This document shows, in pieces, positions 1 through 7,519 of a stretch of DNA of 15,797 nucleotides. The number at the start of each line of letters is the position of its first letter. Position 1 is the first letter of the stretch. The notes under the pieces were generated by a model. It made no database searches. It worked only from the letters and a program-made list of their open reading frames with translations, and was not told the origin of the DNA. Origin of the DNA: Ruminococcaceae bacterium UBA1691 (GTDB taxonomy: Bacteria > Bacillota > Clostridia > Oscillospirales > Acutalibacteraceae); contig DCJV01000066.1 in assembly GCA_002320555.1 (NCBI GenBank), positions 7,340 to 23,136 of the forward strand. Reading direction: 5' to 3'. The translations under genes and the position numbers were made by a program.

Positions 1-1
1 A

Positions 2-76
2 AAATACGGCGGCTACCTCAACCGGCAGGACGAGGGCGACGTGTTTGCAACGGAAGTGATGCTGCCCATCGGGTAG
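2..76 (+). CDS. C-terminal end of a probable GHKL-type sensor histidine kinase (partial)
   Basis: An open frame enters from the left edge and ends at TAG 74-76, giving 24 residues that start KYGGYLNRQDEG and end EVMLPIG. The pattern of YGG, then a short charged turn, then F-x-x-x-V-x-LPI is what closes the ATPase domain of AgrC/VirS-like (GHKL) sensor kinases. A terminator follows 23 bases later, so this is the end of a transcript. Such kinases often sit beside ABC exporter pairs like the one that follows and may sense a peptide or antibiotic, but that link is inferred. The fragment is too short for certainty; another protein with a similar tail is possible. Confidence 0.5.
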   Translation, partial: KYGGYLNRQDEGDVFATEVMLPIG

Positions 77-99
77 TCAGGAAATCGGCAATATACCAT

Positions 100-137
100 T
101 CGTGCGCGAGACGCAGCCGTTCGTGCACGATTTTTTT
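100..137 (+). terminator. Intrinsic terminator after the kinase fragment
   Basis: The arms TCGTGCGCGA (100-109) and TCGTGCACGA (121-130) pair over 10 bp with one G-U wobble and an 11-base loop. Seven T residues (131-137) follow directly. This is a textbook Rho-independent terminator and separates the kinase gene from the ABC pair. Confidence 0.85.
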
Positions 138-162
138 ATGGGCGGGCGGCCTATGCTATGAT
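134..162 (+). promoter_or_regulatory. Possible promoter for the ABC transporter pair
   Basis: A good -10 box, TATGAT (157-162), lies 26 bases before the start codon of the first ABC gene. The hexamer 17 bp upstream (134-139, TTTTAT) is a poor -35 match and overlaps the terminator T-run. The -10 is plausible; the -35 is weak, so an activator, for example the response regulator of the neighbouring kinase, may be needed (inference). Confidence 0.35.
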
Positions 163-188
163 GGGAGTACGCAAAGGGGGAATGCAGA

Positions 189-2027
189 ATGCAACAGGAA
201 GCGCAAACGCAAAAATATACAACCTGGCAGAATACGATCTATATGCTTAAAAAGGTGTGGGGGTGGAGCAAAAAAGACATCCTCATCTCCCTGCTCCACA
301 TTCCGCCGTCGGTCATTTCGCCGCTGATTTTGGTGGTGCTTTCCAAAATCCTGGTCGACTGCCTGACGGGCGGGGTGACACCGGTTCAATTGATCACAAC
401 GGTAGGCATTGCGATCCTGATCTACGGTGCGTGCTGTTGGCTGGATAAATTCATCGGCGGGCGGATGATGCTGATCAACCAGCAGGTGCGGTTTCATTTT
501 AAGGCGGAGGGCTTTTTGAAAACCCTGGATACGGATTATGAGAATATTGAGAGCCTGGAGGGCCGGCTCAAACGAAAGCGATGCGAGGCGTTTACCCAAT
601 ATGAAAACGGCTCCGGCGGCTCCAACGTTTTGACGATGGTGATTGCGCTTTGCGTCAATGTGTGCGGCATCTTCACCTACACGGCGATCCTCTCAACGCT
701 CAGCATCTGGCTGGTGCTCTTCCTGCTGGCAATGTCGGCGGCAAGCTTTTTGATCCTGCGTTGGAACAATTTTTGTATTTATCGATTTGATAGGAATTTG
801 ATGCTGATTAGGCATAAGCTTGATTACCTGACGCGCACCGCCCAAAACTTTTCGGCCGGCAAGGATATCCGCCTGTATCACATCGTTCACTGGTTTCGCG
901 GCCTGTTTGAGCGGCTGGGGAATGCGTATGCCGCGCTGCTACGGAAAGGGGTGCGCCAGGAGACAACCTCCGATGGCCTGATCGCCTTTTTCGTGCTTGT
1001 GCGCGATAGCGCAGCTTATGCCGTGCTGATCGCGCAGGTGCTGCGGGGGAGGATCACCCCCTCCGATTTTGTGCTCTATTTCGGGCTGGTCACCGGCTTC
1101 TCCGCCTGGACGCTGGGGCTGGCCAAGCAGGTAAACGAGCTGCACCTTGCGAGCCTGGAGTGCAATGATTACCGCGCCTTTTTAGAGCTGCCCGACCAGC
1201 TGCGGCGGGAGGGGGGCGCGCCGCTGCCTGGGGGCGATGCGATGCCCTGTGAGATTGCATTCGATCACGTGCAGTTCTCTTACGCGGGCAGCGAACGGCC
1301 CACGCTGCAAGACCTCAGCTTTCAGGTGCGGCCCGGCGAGAAGATCGCGCTGGTGGGCTTAAACGGCGCGGGCAAGACCACCTGCATGAAGCTCCTGTGC
1401 GGGCTTTACCGGCCGGAGAAGGGCGAGATACGGATCAATGGGAGAAAGAGCACGGATTTCAACCGGGATGATTATTACCACCTTTTCACCGCCGTGTTTC
1501 AGGATGTCAACTTCCTGCCGGTGAGCATTGCGCAGAATGTGGCGCTGTGTGTGGAGGAACAGATTGATTACGGCAGGGTGGAACGGTGCCTGGCGCAGGC
1601 AGGGCTTGGCGAACGCATCGCAAGGCTCCCGGAGGGGGTGCGCACCCTGATGGATAAGCAGATCAACGAGAACGCGGCGGATTTTTCCGGCGGGGAGCGG
1701 CAGCGGCTGCTGCTGGCCCGCGCGCTCTATAAGGATGCGCCGGTGATCATCCTCGATGAGCCGACCGCTGCGCTCGACCCGATTGCGGAGAACGAGATGT
1801 ATCTCCAATACAGCGAGATGACGAAGGGGCGCACCTCCTTTTACATCTCCCACCGGCTTTCGAGCACCCGCTTCTGCGACCGGATTTTATTTCTGGAGGA
1901 TGGAAAAATTGTGGAGGAGGGCACACACGACGCTCTGATGGAGCAAAAGGGGAAATACTACCGGCTCTATGAGCTGCAAAGCCAGTATTATCAATCGAAT
2001 CCGGAAGGGGGCAAGCAGGATGTATGA
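189..2027 (+). CDS. ABC transporter, permease-ATPase half-transporter (first of pair)
   Basis: A 612-residue exporter half-molecule with an N-terminal membrane domain (about residues 30-310) and a C-terminal ATPase. Visible ATPase motifs are Walker A GLNGAGKTT (390-398, Lys396), Q-loop Gln438, signature FSGGE (499-503), Walker B VIILDE (519-524, Glu524) and H-loop His555. All key residues are present, so the site should be active. The start is ATG 189, six bases after GGGGGAA. It overlaps the next gene by 8 bases, and the two proteins probably form a heterodimer in the cytoplasmic membrane. There is no C39 peptidase domain, so it is not a leader-cleaving bacteriocin exporter. The segment LDTDYENIE, near residue 115, recurs in the partner as LDTDYENLE and seems typical of this subfamily. 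The substrate is unknown; a peptide or drug is plausible given the kinase upstream. Confidence 0.92.
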   Translation: MQQEAQTQKYTTWQNTIYMLKKVWGWSKKDILISLLHIPPSVISPLILVVLSKILVDCLTGGVTPVQLITTVGIAILIYGACCWLDKFIGGRMMLINQQVRFHFKAEGFLKTLDTDYENIESLEGRLKRKRCEAFTQYENGSGGSNVLTMVIALCVNVCGIFTYTAILSTLSIWLVLFLLAMSAASFLILRWNNFCIYRFDRNLMLIRHKLDYLTRTAQNFSAGKDIRLYHIVHWFRGLFERLGNAYAALLRKGVRQETTSDGLIAFFVLVRDSAAYAVLIAQVLRGRITPSDFVLYFGLVTGFSAWTLGLAKQVNELHLASLECNDYRAFLELPDQLRREGGAPLPGGDAMPCEIAFDHVQFSYAGSERPTLQDLSFQVRPGEKIALVGLNGAGKTTCMKLLCGLYRPEKGEIRINGRKSTDFNRDDYYHLFTAVFQDVNFLPVSIAQNVALCVEEQIDYGRVERCLAQAGLGERIARLPEGVRTLMDKQINENAADFSGGERQRLLLARALYKDAPVIILDEPTAALDPIAENEMYLQYSEMTKGRTSFYISHRLSSTRFCDRILFLEDGKIVEEGTHDALMEQKGKYYRLYELQSQYYQSNPEGGKQDV

Positions 2028-3906
2028 GCCCAAAAAGTTTGAGGAGCTCTCCTGGCGAGAAAAATTCACCTTGCTCAGGCGTACGGTTTCGGCCTTGTCT
2101 GCCTTTGAAAAATGGACGTTTCCCACCATGATCCTCAGCGATTTGCTGTTGTCGCTCGAGCCGCTGGTGAATCTGTGGATGTCCGCCCTGATCCTCGACG
2201 AGCTGATTGGCGCGCGGGATATCAAACGGCTCGTTGTGCTCGTGCTGGTGACGGTGGGCCTTAACTTTCTGCTCTATCTCGGCAAAAATGCGCTGGCAAA
2301 CCGCCATCACGTTTTGCACAGAGGGATGGAAATCGTGCAGGAGACGATGGCGGCCAGTGAAAAAATTTTGGATACGGATTATGAAAACCTGGAGAACCCC
2401 GATTTCCAAAAAAAGGCGCGGGATTACTGGCATGTGAGCTGGAACCGCGGCAGCGCGTTCAACGTGTTTTATTACTCGATGGATCTTTTCTTTCAGGGCC
2501 TTTTTTCCACCGCTTGCTCCATTGTGATGCTGGTTCCCTTTTTAAAAATTGTGCTGGTGCGCACCGGCCCATCCTTCTGGGAATCGCCGTGGCTGGTGCT
2601 CGCGCTGCTGGGCGTGATGGTAGCCTGCGCAGCAGCCCTGCTGGTGGTTGGGCATTTTTATCAAAAAACAAATAATCAATATTGCGATTTAAACCTGCAG
2701 GTCATGCGGCTGTTTTCTTATTATAGCGATTTAATATCAAATTACCGGCTGGGGAAGGAAATCCGCCTCTTCCGCGAAAAGGAGCTGATCATGGAACAGG
2801 CGTATGACAAAACTCTGCTGCAAATCATAAAAATGAGTCGGGCGTCTGCGCAGGCGGAAAGCCGGTTCGGCTCGACGAATGCCCTGATCACGGCGGTGAT
2901 GACGGGCGCGATCTACATTTTCGTTGCGCTCAAAGCCCTCGCGGGATTGTTTGGGGCGGGCGACCTGCTCAAATACGTCGGTGCGATCCAGCAGGTTGCC
3001 CATGGCGTGGAAAATTTGATATCCGGCGTTACGTTGCTCGCAAACCTCCACAATACCCAGTTTTTCTTCGACCTTATCGATACCCCTCCTGTGAAATACC
3101 AGGGCACCCTGCCAGTCGAAAAACGGGACGACAACGACTATCTTATTGAGTTCAAAAATGTCAGCTTCCGTTACCCTGGCGCGCAGGATTGGGCGCTGAA
3201 GGATTTCTCCATCCGCCTGCGCGTGGGCGAGCGCCTCGCGGTGGTGGGTATGAACGGCTCGGGCAAAACGACATTCATCAAGCTCCTCTGCCGGCTCTAC
3301 GACCCGCAGGAGGGCGTGATCACTTTGAACGGGATCGATATCAAAAAGTATGATTATGAGGAGTATCTGACGCTTTTCTCCGTCGTTTTCCAGGATTTCT
3401 GCGTCTTTTCCTTCCCGCTGGGGCAGAATGTGACCACTTCGCTAGATTACGACGAAGAGAAGGTATGGAGATGCCTGGAGCAGGCCGGGCTTTCCGAGCG
3501 GGTCAAACAGATGCCGAAGGGGCTCGACACCGCGCTCTACAAGGATTTTGAGGAGGACGGCGTGGAGATTTCCGGCGGGGAGGCGCAGAAGATCGCGCTG
3601 GCCCGCGCGCTCTACAAGGATGCGCCGTTCATCGTCCTCGACGAGCCGACCGCGGCGCTTGACCCGGTGTCCGAGCATGAGATCTATGAGCGTTTTAATC
3701 AATTCGTCGGAGCAAAGACGGCGATTTACATTTCGCACCGGCTCTCCTCCTGCCGCTTTTGCGATCAGATCGCCGTGTTCGATCAGGGCAGGCTCGTCCA
3801 GACGGGCAGCCACGACGAGCTGATTTTGGACGAATCGGGAAAATATTACGCGCTCTGGCACGCGCAGGCGCAATATTATGTCCCGGAGGGGCGCCCCCGG
3901 GCGTGA
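2020..3906 (+). CDS. ABC transporter, permease-ATPase half-transporter (second of pair)
   Basis: A 628-residue half-transporter. I chose ATG 2020 rather than the upstream in-frame ATG 1969 because GGAAGGGGG (2002-2010) precedes it, and because 1969 would bury 59 bases in the first gene. It overlaps the first gene's stop by 8 bases, which suggests translational coupling. The membrane domain spans about residues 40-340. The ATPase shows Walker A GMNGSGKTT (410-418, Lys416), Q-loop Gln458, signature ISGGE (517-521), Walker B FIVLDE (537-542, Glu542) and H-loop His573. Both half-transporters therefore have complete consensus sites, unlike many heterodimeric exporters with one degenerate site. The gene closes the operon at a bidirectional terminator. 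The role is export across the membrane; the substrate is unknown. Confidence 0.92.
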   Translation: MYEPKKFEELSWREKFTLLRRTVSALSAFEKWTFPTMILSDLLLSLEPLVNLWMSALILDELIGARDIKRLVVLVLVTVGLNFLLYLGKNALANRHHVLHRGMEIVQETMAASEKILDTDYENLENPDFQKKARDYWHVSWNRGSAFNVFYYSMDLFFQGLFSTACSIVMLVPFLKIVLVRTGPSFWESPWLVLALLGVMVACAAALLVVGHFYQKTNNQYCDLNLQVMRLFSYYSDLISNYRLGKEIRLFREKELIMEQAYDKTLLQIIKMSRASAQAESRFGSTNALITAVMTGAIYIFVALKALAGLFGAGDLLKYVGAIQQVAHGVENLISGVTLLANLHNTQFFFDLIDTPPVKYQGTLPVEKRDDNDYLIEFKNVSFRYPGAQDWALKDFSIRLRVGERLAVVGMNGSGKTTFIKLLCRLYDPQEGVITLNGIDIKKYDYEEYLTLFSVVFQDFCVFSFPLGQNVTTSLDYDEEKVWRCLEQAGLSERVKQMPKGLDTALYKDFEEDGVEISGGEAQKIALARALYKDAPFIVLDEPTAALDPVSEHEIYERFNQFVGAKTAIYISHRLSSCRFCDQIAVFDQGRLVQTGSHDELILDESGKYYALWHAQAQYYVPEGRPRA

Positions 3907-3908
3907 GG

Positions 3909-3966
3909 CGAAAAAGACAAGTGCACTGTGGAACGGACATACGCCTTTCTGCAGTGCACTTTTTCT
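3909..3966. terminator. Bidirectional intrinsic terminator between convergent genes
   Basis: The arms AAGTGCACTG (3919-3928) and CAGTGCACTT (3952-3961) pair perfectly over 10 bp. On the plus strand the hairpin is followed by a T-rich run (3960-3967). On the minus strand it is followed by GTCTTTTTCGC, from the A-run at 3911-3915. It can therefore end both the ABC operon and the oppositely oriented pncB-lipoprotein operon. Confidence 0.85.
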
Positions 3967-3997
3967 TCTATGGATTGTTTTGTGCTTGAAATAGCCA

Positions 3998-4720
3998 TTA
4001 TGCGCCGGTAAAGCATTGTACCCAGTAAATCTGGCCATTTTTTTGATAGCAGCCAACGCCGATATGGACAAAAGATTCATTGAGGATATTGGAGCGGTGT
4101 GTGGAGCTGTTCATCCAACCGCTCATGACGGACGCCGGGCTGTCAGAGCCGCGCGCAATGTTTTCACCGGCAGCGTTGGAATCTGGAAAAGCGGTGAAGC
4201 ATCGGCTGCCGTCCGGGCGGTCATGGGAATATTTCTGCGAGATTTCGACCACACGTATCCGGGCTGTTTGATCAAGAGCTGTTGTTTTGGTGAGTGGCGC
4301 CAGCCCCTGTTTCGCCCGTTCCTGATTGACGAGGGATACGACTTGTGCTTCAAAATCGCTGCGGAATATGGGCTCTGCCCCTGTCGCTTTGACGGTGGTT
4401 GTGGGCGCTCGCGTTGCCTTTTGTGCGGGGCGGGAGGTGGCGCTCGGCTTGTTGCTCTTGGTCTCGGCAGCGGTTGCTGCTCTGGTAGCTAAAGTTGTTG
4501 GTGGACGGATACTGGTGACAGTGGCGCCGCCTGTAGCCTCCGTATGCACCGTTGGCAGCTCGCCTTTTAACGAACTGGTTGGGCTGATTGTGGAGGGAGG
4601 CTGCGCCTGTGTGCTTTCCGGCGTATTTTCTGAAGCGCATGCAGCCAGCAGTACTGCGAGGCAAACGCCCAATAGTGCAGCATATCTAAAAGGTTGCCGC
4701 CACGTTTTTTGGACTTTCAT
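3998..4720 (-). CDS. Secreted lipoprotein with C-terminal CAP/SCP (YkwD-like) domain
   Basis: A 240-residue protein. It begins with a lipoprotein signal peptide: a basic start, a hydrophobic core, and lipobox LLAAC with Cys28 as the lipidation site. A Ser/Thr/Pro/Ala-rich linker (about 30-115) follows, then a CAP domain (about 117-240). CAP hallmarks are the NQERAKQGL helix, KYSH (His166), GENIA (Glu186), WMNSSTHRSNIL (His208) and IGVGCY near the end. Three cysteines in the domain could form a disulfide. I prefer ATG 4720, preceded by GAAGG, over the in-frame TTG 4750 that overlaps the pncB stop; the latter would add ten unlikely residues to the signal peptide. It lies 26 bases downstream of pncB and is probably co-transcribed. 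CAP proteins are extracellular with varied, often unknown roles; this one is likely tethered to the outer face of the membrane. Confidence 0.88.
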   Translation of the reverse strand: MKVQKTWRQPFRYAALLGVCLAVLLAACASENTPESTQAQPPSTISPTSSLKGELPTVHTEATGGATVTSIRPPTTLATRAATAAETKSNKPSATSRPAQKATRAPTTTVKATGAEPIFRSDFEAQVVSLVNQERAKQGLAPLTKTTALDQTARIRVVEISQKYSHDRPDGSRCFTAFPDSNAAGENIARGSDSPASVMSGWMNSSTHRSNILNESFVHIGVGCYQKNGQIYWVQCFTGA

Positions 4721-4746
4721 TTTGTGGTTTCCTTCATTTGTATCAT

Positions 4747-6222
4747 TCAAGACTGTGGATTACCGGCTTTTTTATTTTCACGATGCTGAGAGATCAGCGT
4801 GTGTTTCAGATCCCACAGCTTCTGGGAAAGATCAACATAGTACTGATGCGGGTTTTCAAAGCGTAGCACCTCTTCCCAAAGCGCATCGACCTGCTCCGCG
4901 CAGTAGGAGCGGATTTTCTCGATCGCCGGGGCAGGGTAGACGCACGTCCCACCGTCGAAAATCCGGCGCAGCAGTGGGCGGGCCAGGAAATTATCCACCG
5001 TTTTGCGCTTCCATGTGAATTCCGGGTCAAACAGTTCATACGGCGCGCGCTCGTCGATGATCTCGTCCATTAACGTAATGACATCCGCGATCGCCTTGCC
5101 GCTGTCGCGGTCGAAGAGCCGCCAGACGGTTTTGGCGCCCGGGGTTGTAATTTTGCTGACATTTTCGCTGAGTTTGATCTTAGGGACGATGCCGTGCGCC
5201 GTTTCGATGGCGGCAAGCTTATATACGCCGCCGAATACCGGGTCGGACGCCGCCGTGATGAGGCGCTCGCCCACGCCGAAGGAATCAACCTTGGCGCCCT
5301 GGATCAGCATGTCCCGGATGATATATTCGTCCAATGCATTGGAAGCGACGATGGAACAATCCGGGAAGCCCGCTTCATCCAGCATTTTGCGCATCCGTTT
5401 GGAGAGGTAGGTGATATCGCCGCTGTCGATGCGAACGCCCTTTGGGCGGCATCCACGCGGCAGCAGCTCGCGGCGGAAGGCCTCGATCGCATTCGGCAGG
5501 CCGGAGTGGAGCGTGTCATAGGTGTCGACGAGCAGGGTGCAATTGTCCGGGTATTCGCGCGCGTAGGCACAGAAGGCGTCCAGCTCGCTGTCGAAAAGCT
5601 GGATCCAGCTGTGCGCCATGGTGCCCAGCGCGGGGATACCGAAATCGCGCTCGCAGATCGTACAGGCCGTGCCGACACAGCCGCCGATATAAGCGGCGCG
5701 CGCACCGTATACAGCGCCATCGAAGCCCTGCGCCCGGCGGGAGCCGAATTCCATCACACCGCGGCCCTGAGCGGCGCGCACGATGCGGTTGGCTTTGGTG
5801 GCGATCAGGCTCTGATGATTGATGCACAGCAGCAGCATCGTCTCGACGAACTGCGCCTGAATGATCGGGCCGCGCACGATAACGACCGGCTCGCCGGGGA
5901 AAACGGGTGTCCCCTCCGGGACAGCCCAAACATCGCAGGCAAATTGGAAATGCCGCAAATAATCAAGAAATGCCTCGCTGAATCCGTGACCTCGCAGTGC
6001 ATCGAGATCCTCCTCTGAAAAGGAGAGATTTTTCAGATAGTCGATCATCTGTTCCACACCGGCCATAATCACAAATCCTCCGCCGTCGGGAATGCGGCGG
6101 AAAAAAAGGTCGAAATAGGCGATGGTATCCTTGAAACCGTTTTGAAAATAGCCGTTGGCCATTGTCAGCTCATAAAAATCAGTCAGCATGGTCAGATTTA
6201 ATTTGTTGTCCGTGTGTTCCAT
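4747..6222 (-). CDS. pncB: Nicotinate phosphoribosyltransferase
   Basis: A 491-residue cytoplasmic enzyme that joins nicotinate to PRPP to make nicotinate mononucleotide, the entry step of NAD salvage. Family motifs are MLTDFYELTMANGY near the N-terminus, AHSWIQLFDSE (His204, the probable phosphorylated catalytic His), LLVDTYDTLHSGLPNA, GVRIDSGDI and SFGVGERLIT in the phosphate-binding half, and PKIKLSENVSK. The length fits the long bacterial COG1488 form. The start is set at ATG 6222, preceded at about 9 bases by GAGG. The in-frame TTG 6246 lacks a good ribosome binding site. The gene is followed at 26 bases by the CAP lipoprotein, with no terminator between them. No transporter or other NAD gene is adjacent, so nicotinate supply is not shown here. 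Confidence 0.95.
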   Translation of the reverse strand: MEHTDNKLNLTMLTDFYELTMANGYFQNGFKDTIAYFDLFFRRIPDGGGFVIMAGVEQMIDYLKNLSFSEEDLDALRGHGFSEAFLDYLRHFQFACDVWAVPEGTPVFPGEPVVIVRGPIIQAQFVETMLLLCINHQSLIATKANRIVRAAQGRGVMEFGSRRAQGFDGAVYGARAAYIGGCVGTACTICERDFGIPALGTMAHSWIQLFDSELDAFCAYAREYPDNCTLLVDTYDTLHSGLPNAIEAFRRELLPRGCRPKGVRIDSGDITYLSKRMRKMLDEAGFPDCSIVASNALDEYIIRDMLIQGAKVDSFGVGERLITAASDPVFGGVYKLAAIETAHGIVPKIKLSENVSKITTPGAKTVWRLFDRDSGKAIADVITLMDEIIDERAPYELFDPEFTWKRKTVDNFLARPLLRRIFDGGTCVYPAPAIEKIRSYCAEQVDALWEEVLRFENPHQYYVDLSQKLWDLKHTLISQHRENKKAGNPQS

Positions 6223-6288
6223 TGTTGTTTTCCTCGCTTTTTTCAATAATCGAAGGGATAAAAAGCTTGTTACTAAAAAATAGAATCA

Positions 6289-6294
6289 ATTATA
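6289..6294 (-). promoter_or_regulatory. Candidate -10 box for pncB
   Basis: Read on the minus strand, 6294-6289 is TATAAT, a perfect -10 hexamer 66 bases before the pncB start, in AT-rich DNA. No convincing -35 box lies 16-18 bases upstream; only TGTTTT-like sequence is there. It is the best promoter candidate for the pncB operon but is based on one hexamer. Confidence 0.4.
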
Positions 6295-6638
6295 TTTTTA
6301 TTGAGCTGTTAAAAACATATTGAATCCTGAAGATGTATCGAAGTTGCCGTTGATTTACGAACGAAGTAGTAACAAAGCAAACCGCTCAAATGACGGCCAG
6401 ATGCAAAAGTTCCTGTTACTTGTATCTCAACAGGGAGTTTGCAGCTTGTTCCTTATTATAACACCTTTTTTCGCATATGGTTCTCTTTTTCTGATTTTCC
6501 TTGCCCTGATCGATTGAAAAAAGGGAAGCACAGGCGCGTGTTCTGTTTTGTCATCCTTTTGCACCCTGCGCCAGAGGGAAAAAGGAACAAATTTTCGCAT
6601 TGCTCCTCTAAAATTTTTTTGTCAAATGGGGAAAGCAC

Positions 6639-6667
6639 TTGTTTTTTTCTTCTTGCTAGGTTATAAT
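6639..6667 (+). promoter_or_regulatory. Promoter of the XRE regulator gene
   Basis: TTGTTT (6639-6644) and TATAAT (6662-6667) are separated by 17 bp, a near-consensus sigma-A promoter with a perfect -10. Transcription should begin near 6674, giving a leader of about 170 bases before the XRE start codon. An inverted repeat starts about 5 bases after the predicted start point. Confidence 0.7.
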
Positions 6668-6678
6668 ACGCGTGAAGT

Positions 6679-6700
6679 AAAAGACATCCTGTTGTCTTTT
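6679..6700. repeat. Inverted repeat AAAAGACA-N6-TGTCTTTT
   Basis: A perfect 8-bp inverted repeat (6679-6686 and 6693-6700) with a 6-base centre lies just downstream of the XRE promoter. The position suits a repressor operator, possibly for autoregulation by the XRE protein. It could equally act as a 5' leader hairpin. It is not a strong terminator because the stem is AT-rich, though T residues close it. Confidence 0.5.
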
Positions 6701-6842
6701 CTTTGAGCCAGCAAAACACCGCAGACCCGTCGGCCCCCCTATATCCGGTCCGTCATGCGGTAAACGGCGCGGGCTTTCGCTGCAGCGTGGCTTGTGTTGC
6801 CCATCAGGCGCCGTGTATATTTTTATGGAGAGGTGTATGGTC

Positions 6843-7091
6843 ATGAGAATCAGAAAGCAGCCGCTCGGCGATCGCAATATCGTCGGAGCAAAAGTAGAGC
6901 AGTCCCGTAAGGCAATCGGCATGAAGCAGAAGGATCTTCTGACCCAGCTGCAGGTGCGCGGCATTGATCTGAATGCCTCCGGCCTGTCAAAGCTGGAGGG
7001 TCAGTTGCGATATGTCACGGATACGGAGCTCGTCGCTTTGAGCGATGTTCTGGGCGTGTCGATTGACTGGCTGGTCGGAAAAGAGAACTAG
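6843..7091 (+). CDS. XRE-family helix-turn-helix transcriptional regulator
   Basis: A small 82-residue protein consisting almost only of a Cro/C1-type DNA-binding domain. IVGAKVEQSRKAIGMKQKDL forms the first helices. LNASGLSKLEGQLRYVTDTEL contains the recognition helix. ALSDVLGVSIDWLVGKEN is the classic closing segment of the fold. The start is taken as ATG 6843, nine bases after GGAGAGG (6827-6833); ATG 6837 in the same frame is only three bases from it. There is no ligand-binding domain, so it is either a simple repressor or the DNA-binding half of a partner system. It is monocistronic, with its own promoter and a strong terminator. Possible targets are its own inverted repeat or palindromes upstream of the glycoside hydrolase; neither is shown directly. 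Confidence 0.88.
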   Translation: MRIRKQPLGDRNIVGAKVEQSRKAIGMKQKDLLTQLQVRGIDLNASGLSKLEGQLRYVTDTELVALSDVLGVSIDWLVGKEN

Positions 7092-7109
7092 ACAAATTGA
7101 CAACCATGC

Positions 7110-7143
7110 AACGCCGCTGTTCCGTCTGGAACAGCGGCGTTTT
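7110..7143 (+). terminator. Intrinsic terminator of the XRE gene
   Basis: AACGCCGCTGTTCC (7110-7123) and GGAACAGCGGCGTT (7128-7141) form a perfect 14-bp stem with a GTCT tetraloop, ending in TTTT (7140-7143). The U-tract is short but the stem is very stable. It lies 19 bases after the XRE stop. Confidence 0.85.
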
Positions 7144-7411
7144 AGGCTGTTATATAGAGAACGGCGGGTATATCGCTGGAGAGATTTACAACACAACAAC
7201 CGTTACGCTTCCCTAGATCTTTCGCGCAATCGGCGCGTCGTTGGGAATACAATGTGTCGATTTTCTCATTTTCTGCATCACCTCTGAAAGGCCCCGCCCT
7301 GCGGCCATCTGCTGGCCGTGAGGCAGAGGTATTTCTGGGAAACAAGAAGCAGGTAGCGCTGCCACGTTGCCCGGAATCATGCGCTTTGATAGGTTGCCTA
7401 TAAAATTTCTG

Positions 7412-7436
7412 ATTTCAATAGGAAATGTATTGAAAT
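7412..7436. repeat. Inverted repeat ATTTCAATA-N7-TATTGAAAT overlapping a -35 box
   Basis: Two perfect 9-base arms (7412-7420 and 7428-7436) flank a 7-base centre. The right arm covers the -35 hexamer TTGAAA (7430-7435) of the promoter ending at 7458. Size, symmetry and placement fit a repressor operator. The protein that would bind is unknown; the XRE regulator just upstream is one candidate. Confidence 0.55.
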
Positions 7437-7458
7437 TTATTCCCCTTTGCCATACAAT
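7430..7458 (+). promoter_or_regulatory. Distal promoter upstream of the glycoside hydrolase
   Basis: TTGAAA (7430-7435) and TACAAT (7453-7458) with a 17-bp spacer are a near-consensus sigma-A promoter. It would make a leader of about 195 bases before the hydrolase start codon, including the 19-codon open frame at 7520-7579. Confidence 0.65.
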
Positions 7459-7519
7459 AGAGGCCTCGGGAATAGAATCCCCCTGAAAACCTCATGCTAT
7501 ACCAAAGAGGAGGCGCATG

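Larger units (their letters stand above)
6223..6842. other. Long AT-rich intergenic spacer
   Basis: About 620 bases without a supported protein gene. It holds the pncB upstream region (to about 6330), a stretch with only short weak inverted repeats such as CCTGTT/AACAGG (6412-6417/6429-6434), and the promoter, inverted repeat and leader of the XRE gene (6639-6842). Short open frames here lack a convincing start site or family resemblance. A small RNA in 6330-6600 cannot be excluded, but no terminator-like hairpin supports one. Confidence 0.5.

Noticed and set aside
6423..6600. A 58-codon basic open frame on the minus strand starting at ATG 6600
   Set aside because: The AGAGGAG upstream is only two bases from the ATG, no promoter was found, and the peptide has no recognisable likeness.
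7200..7280. An 18-codon minus-strand frame with an AGAGGTG-like site nine bases upstream
   Set aside because: It is very short, without a promoter, terminator or likeness. There is no way to tell it from chance.
7296..7320. Hairpin CGGCCA/TGGCCG in the spacer before the hydrolase
   Set aside because: The stem is only six base pairs, no T-run follows, and no transcript is predicted to end there.
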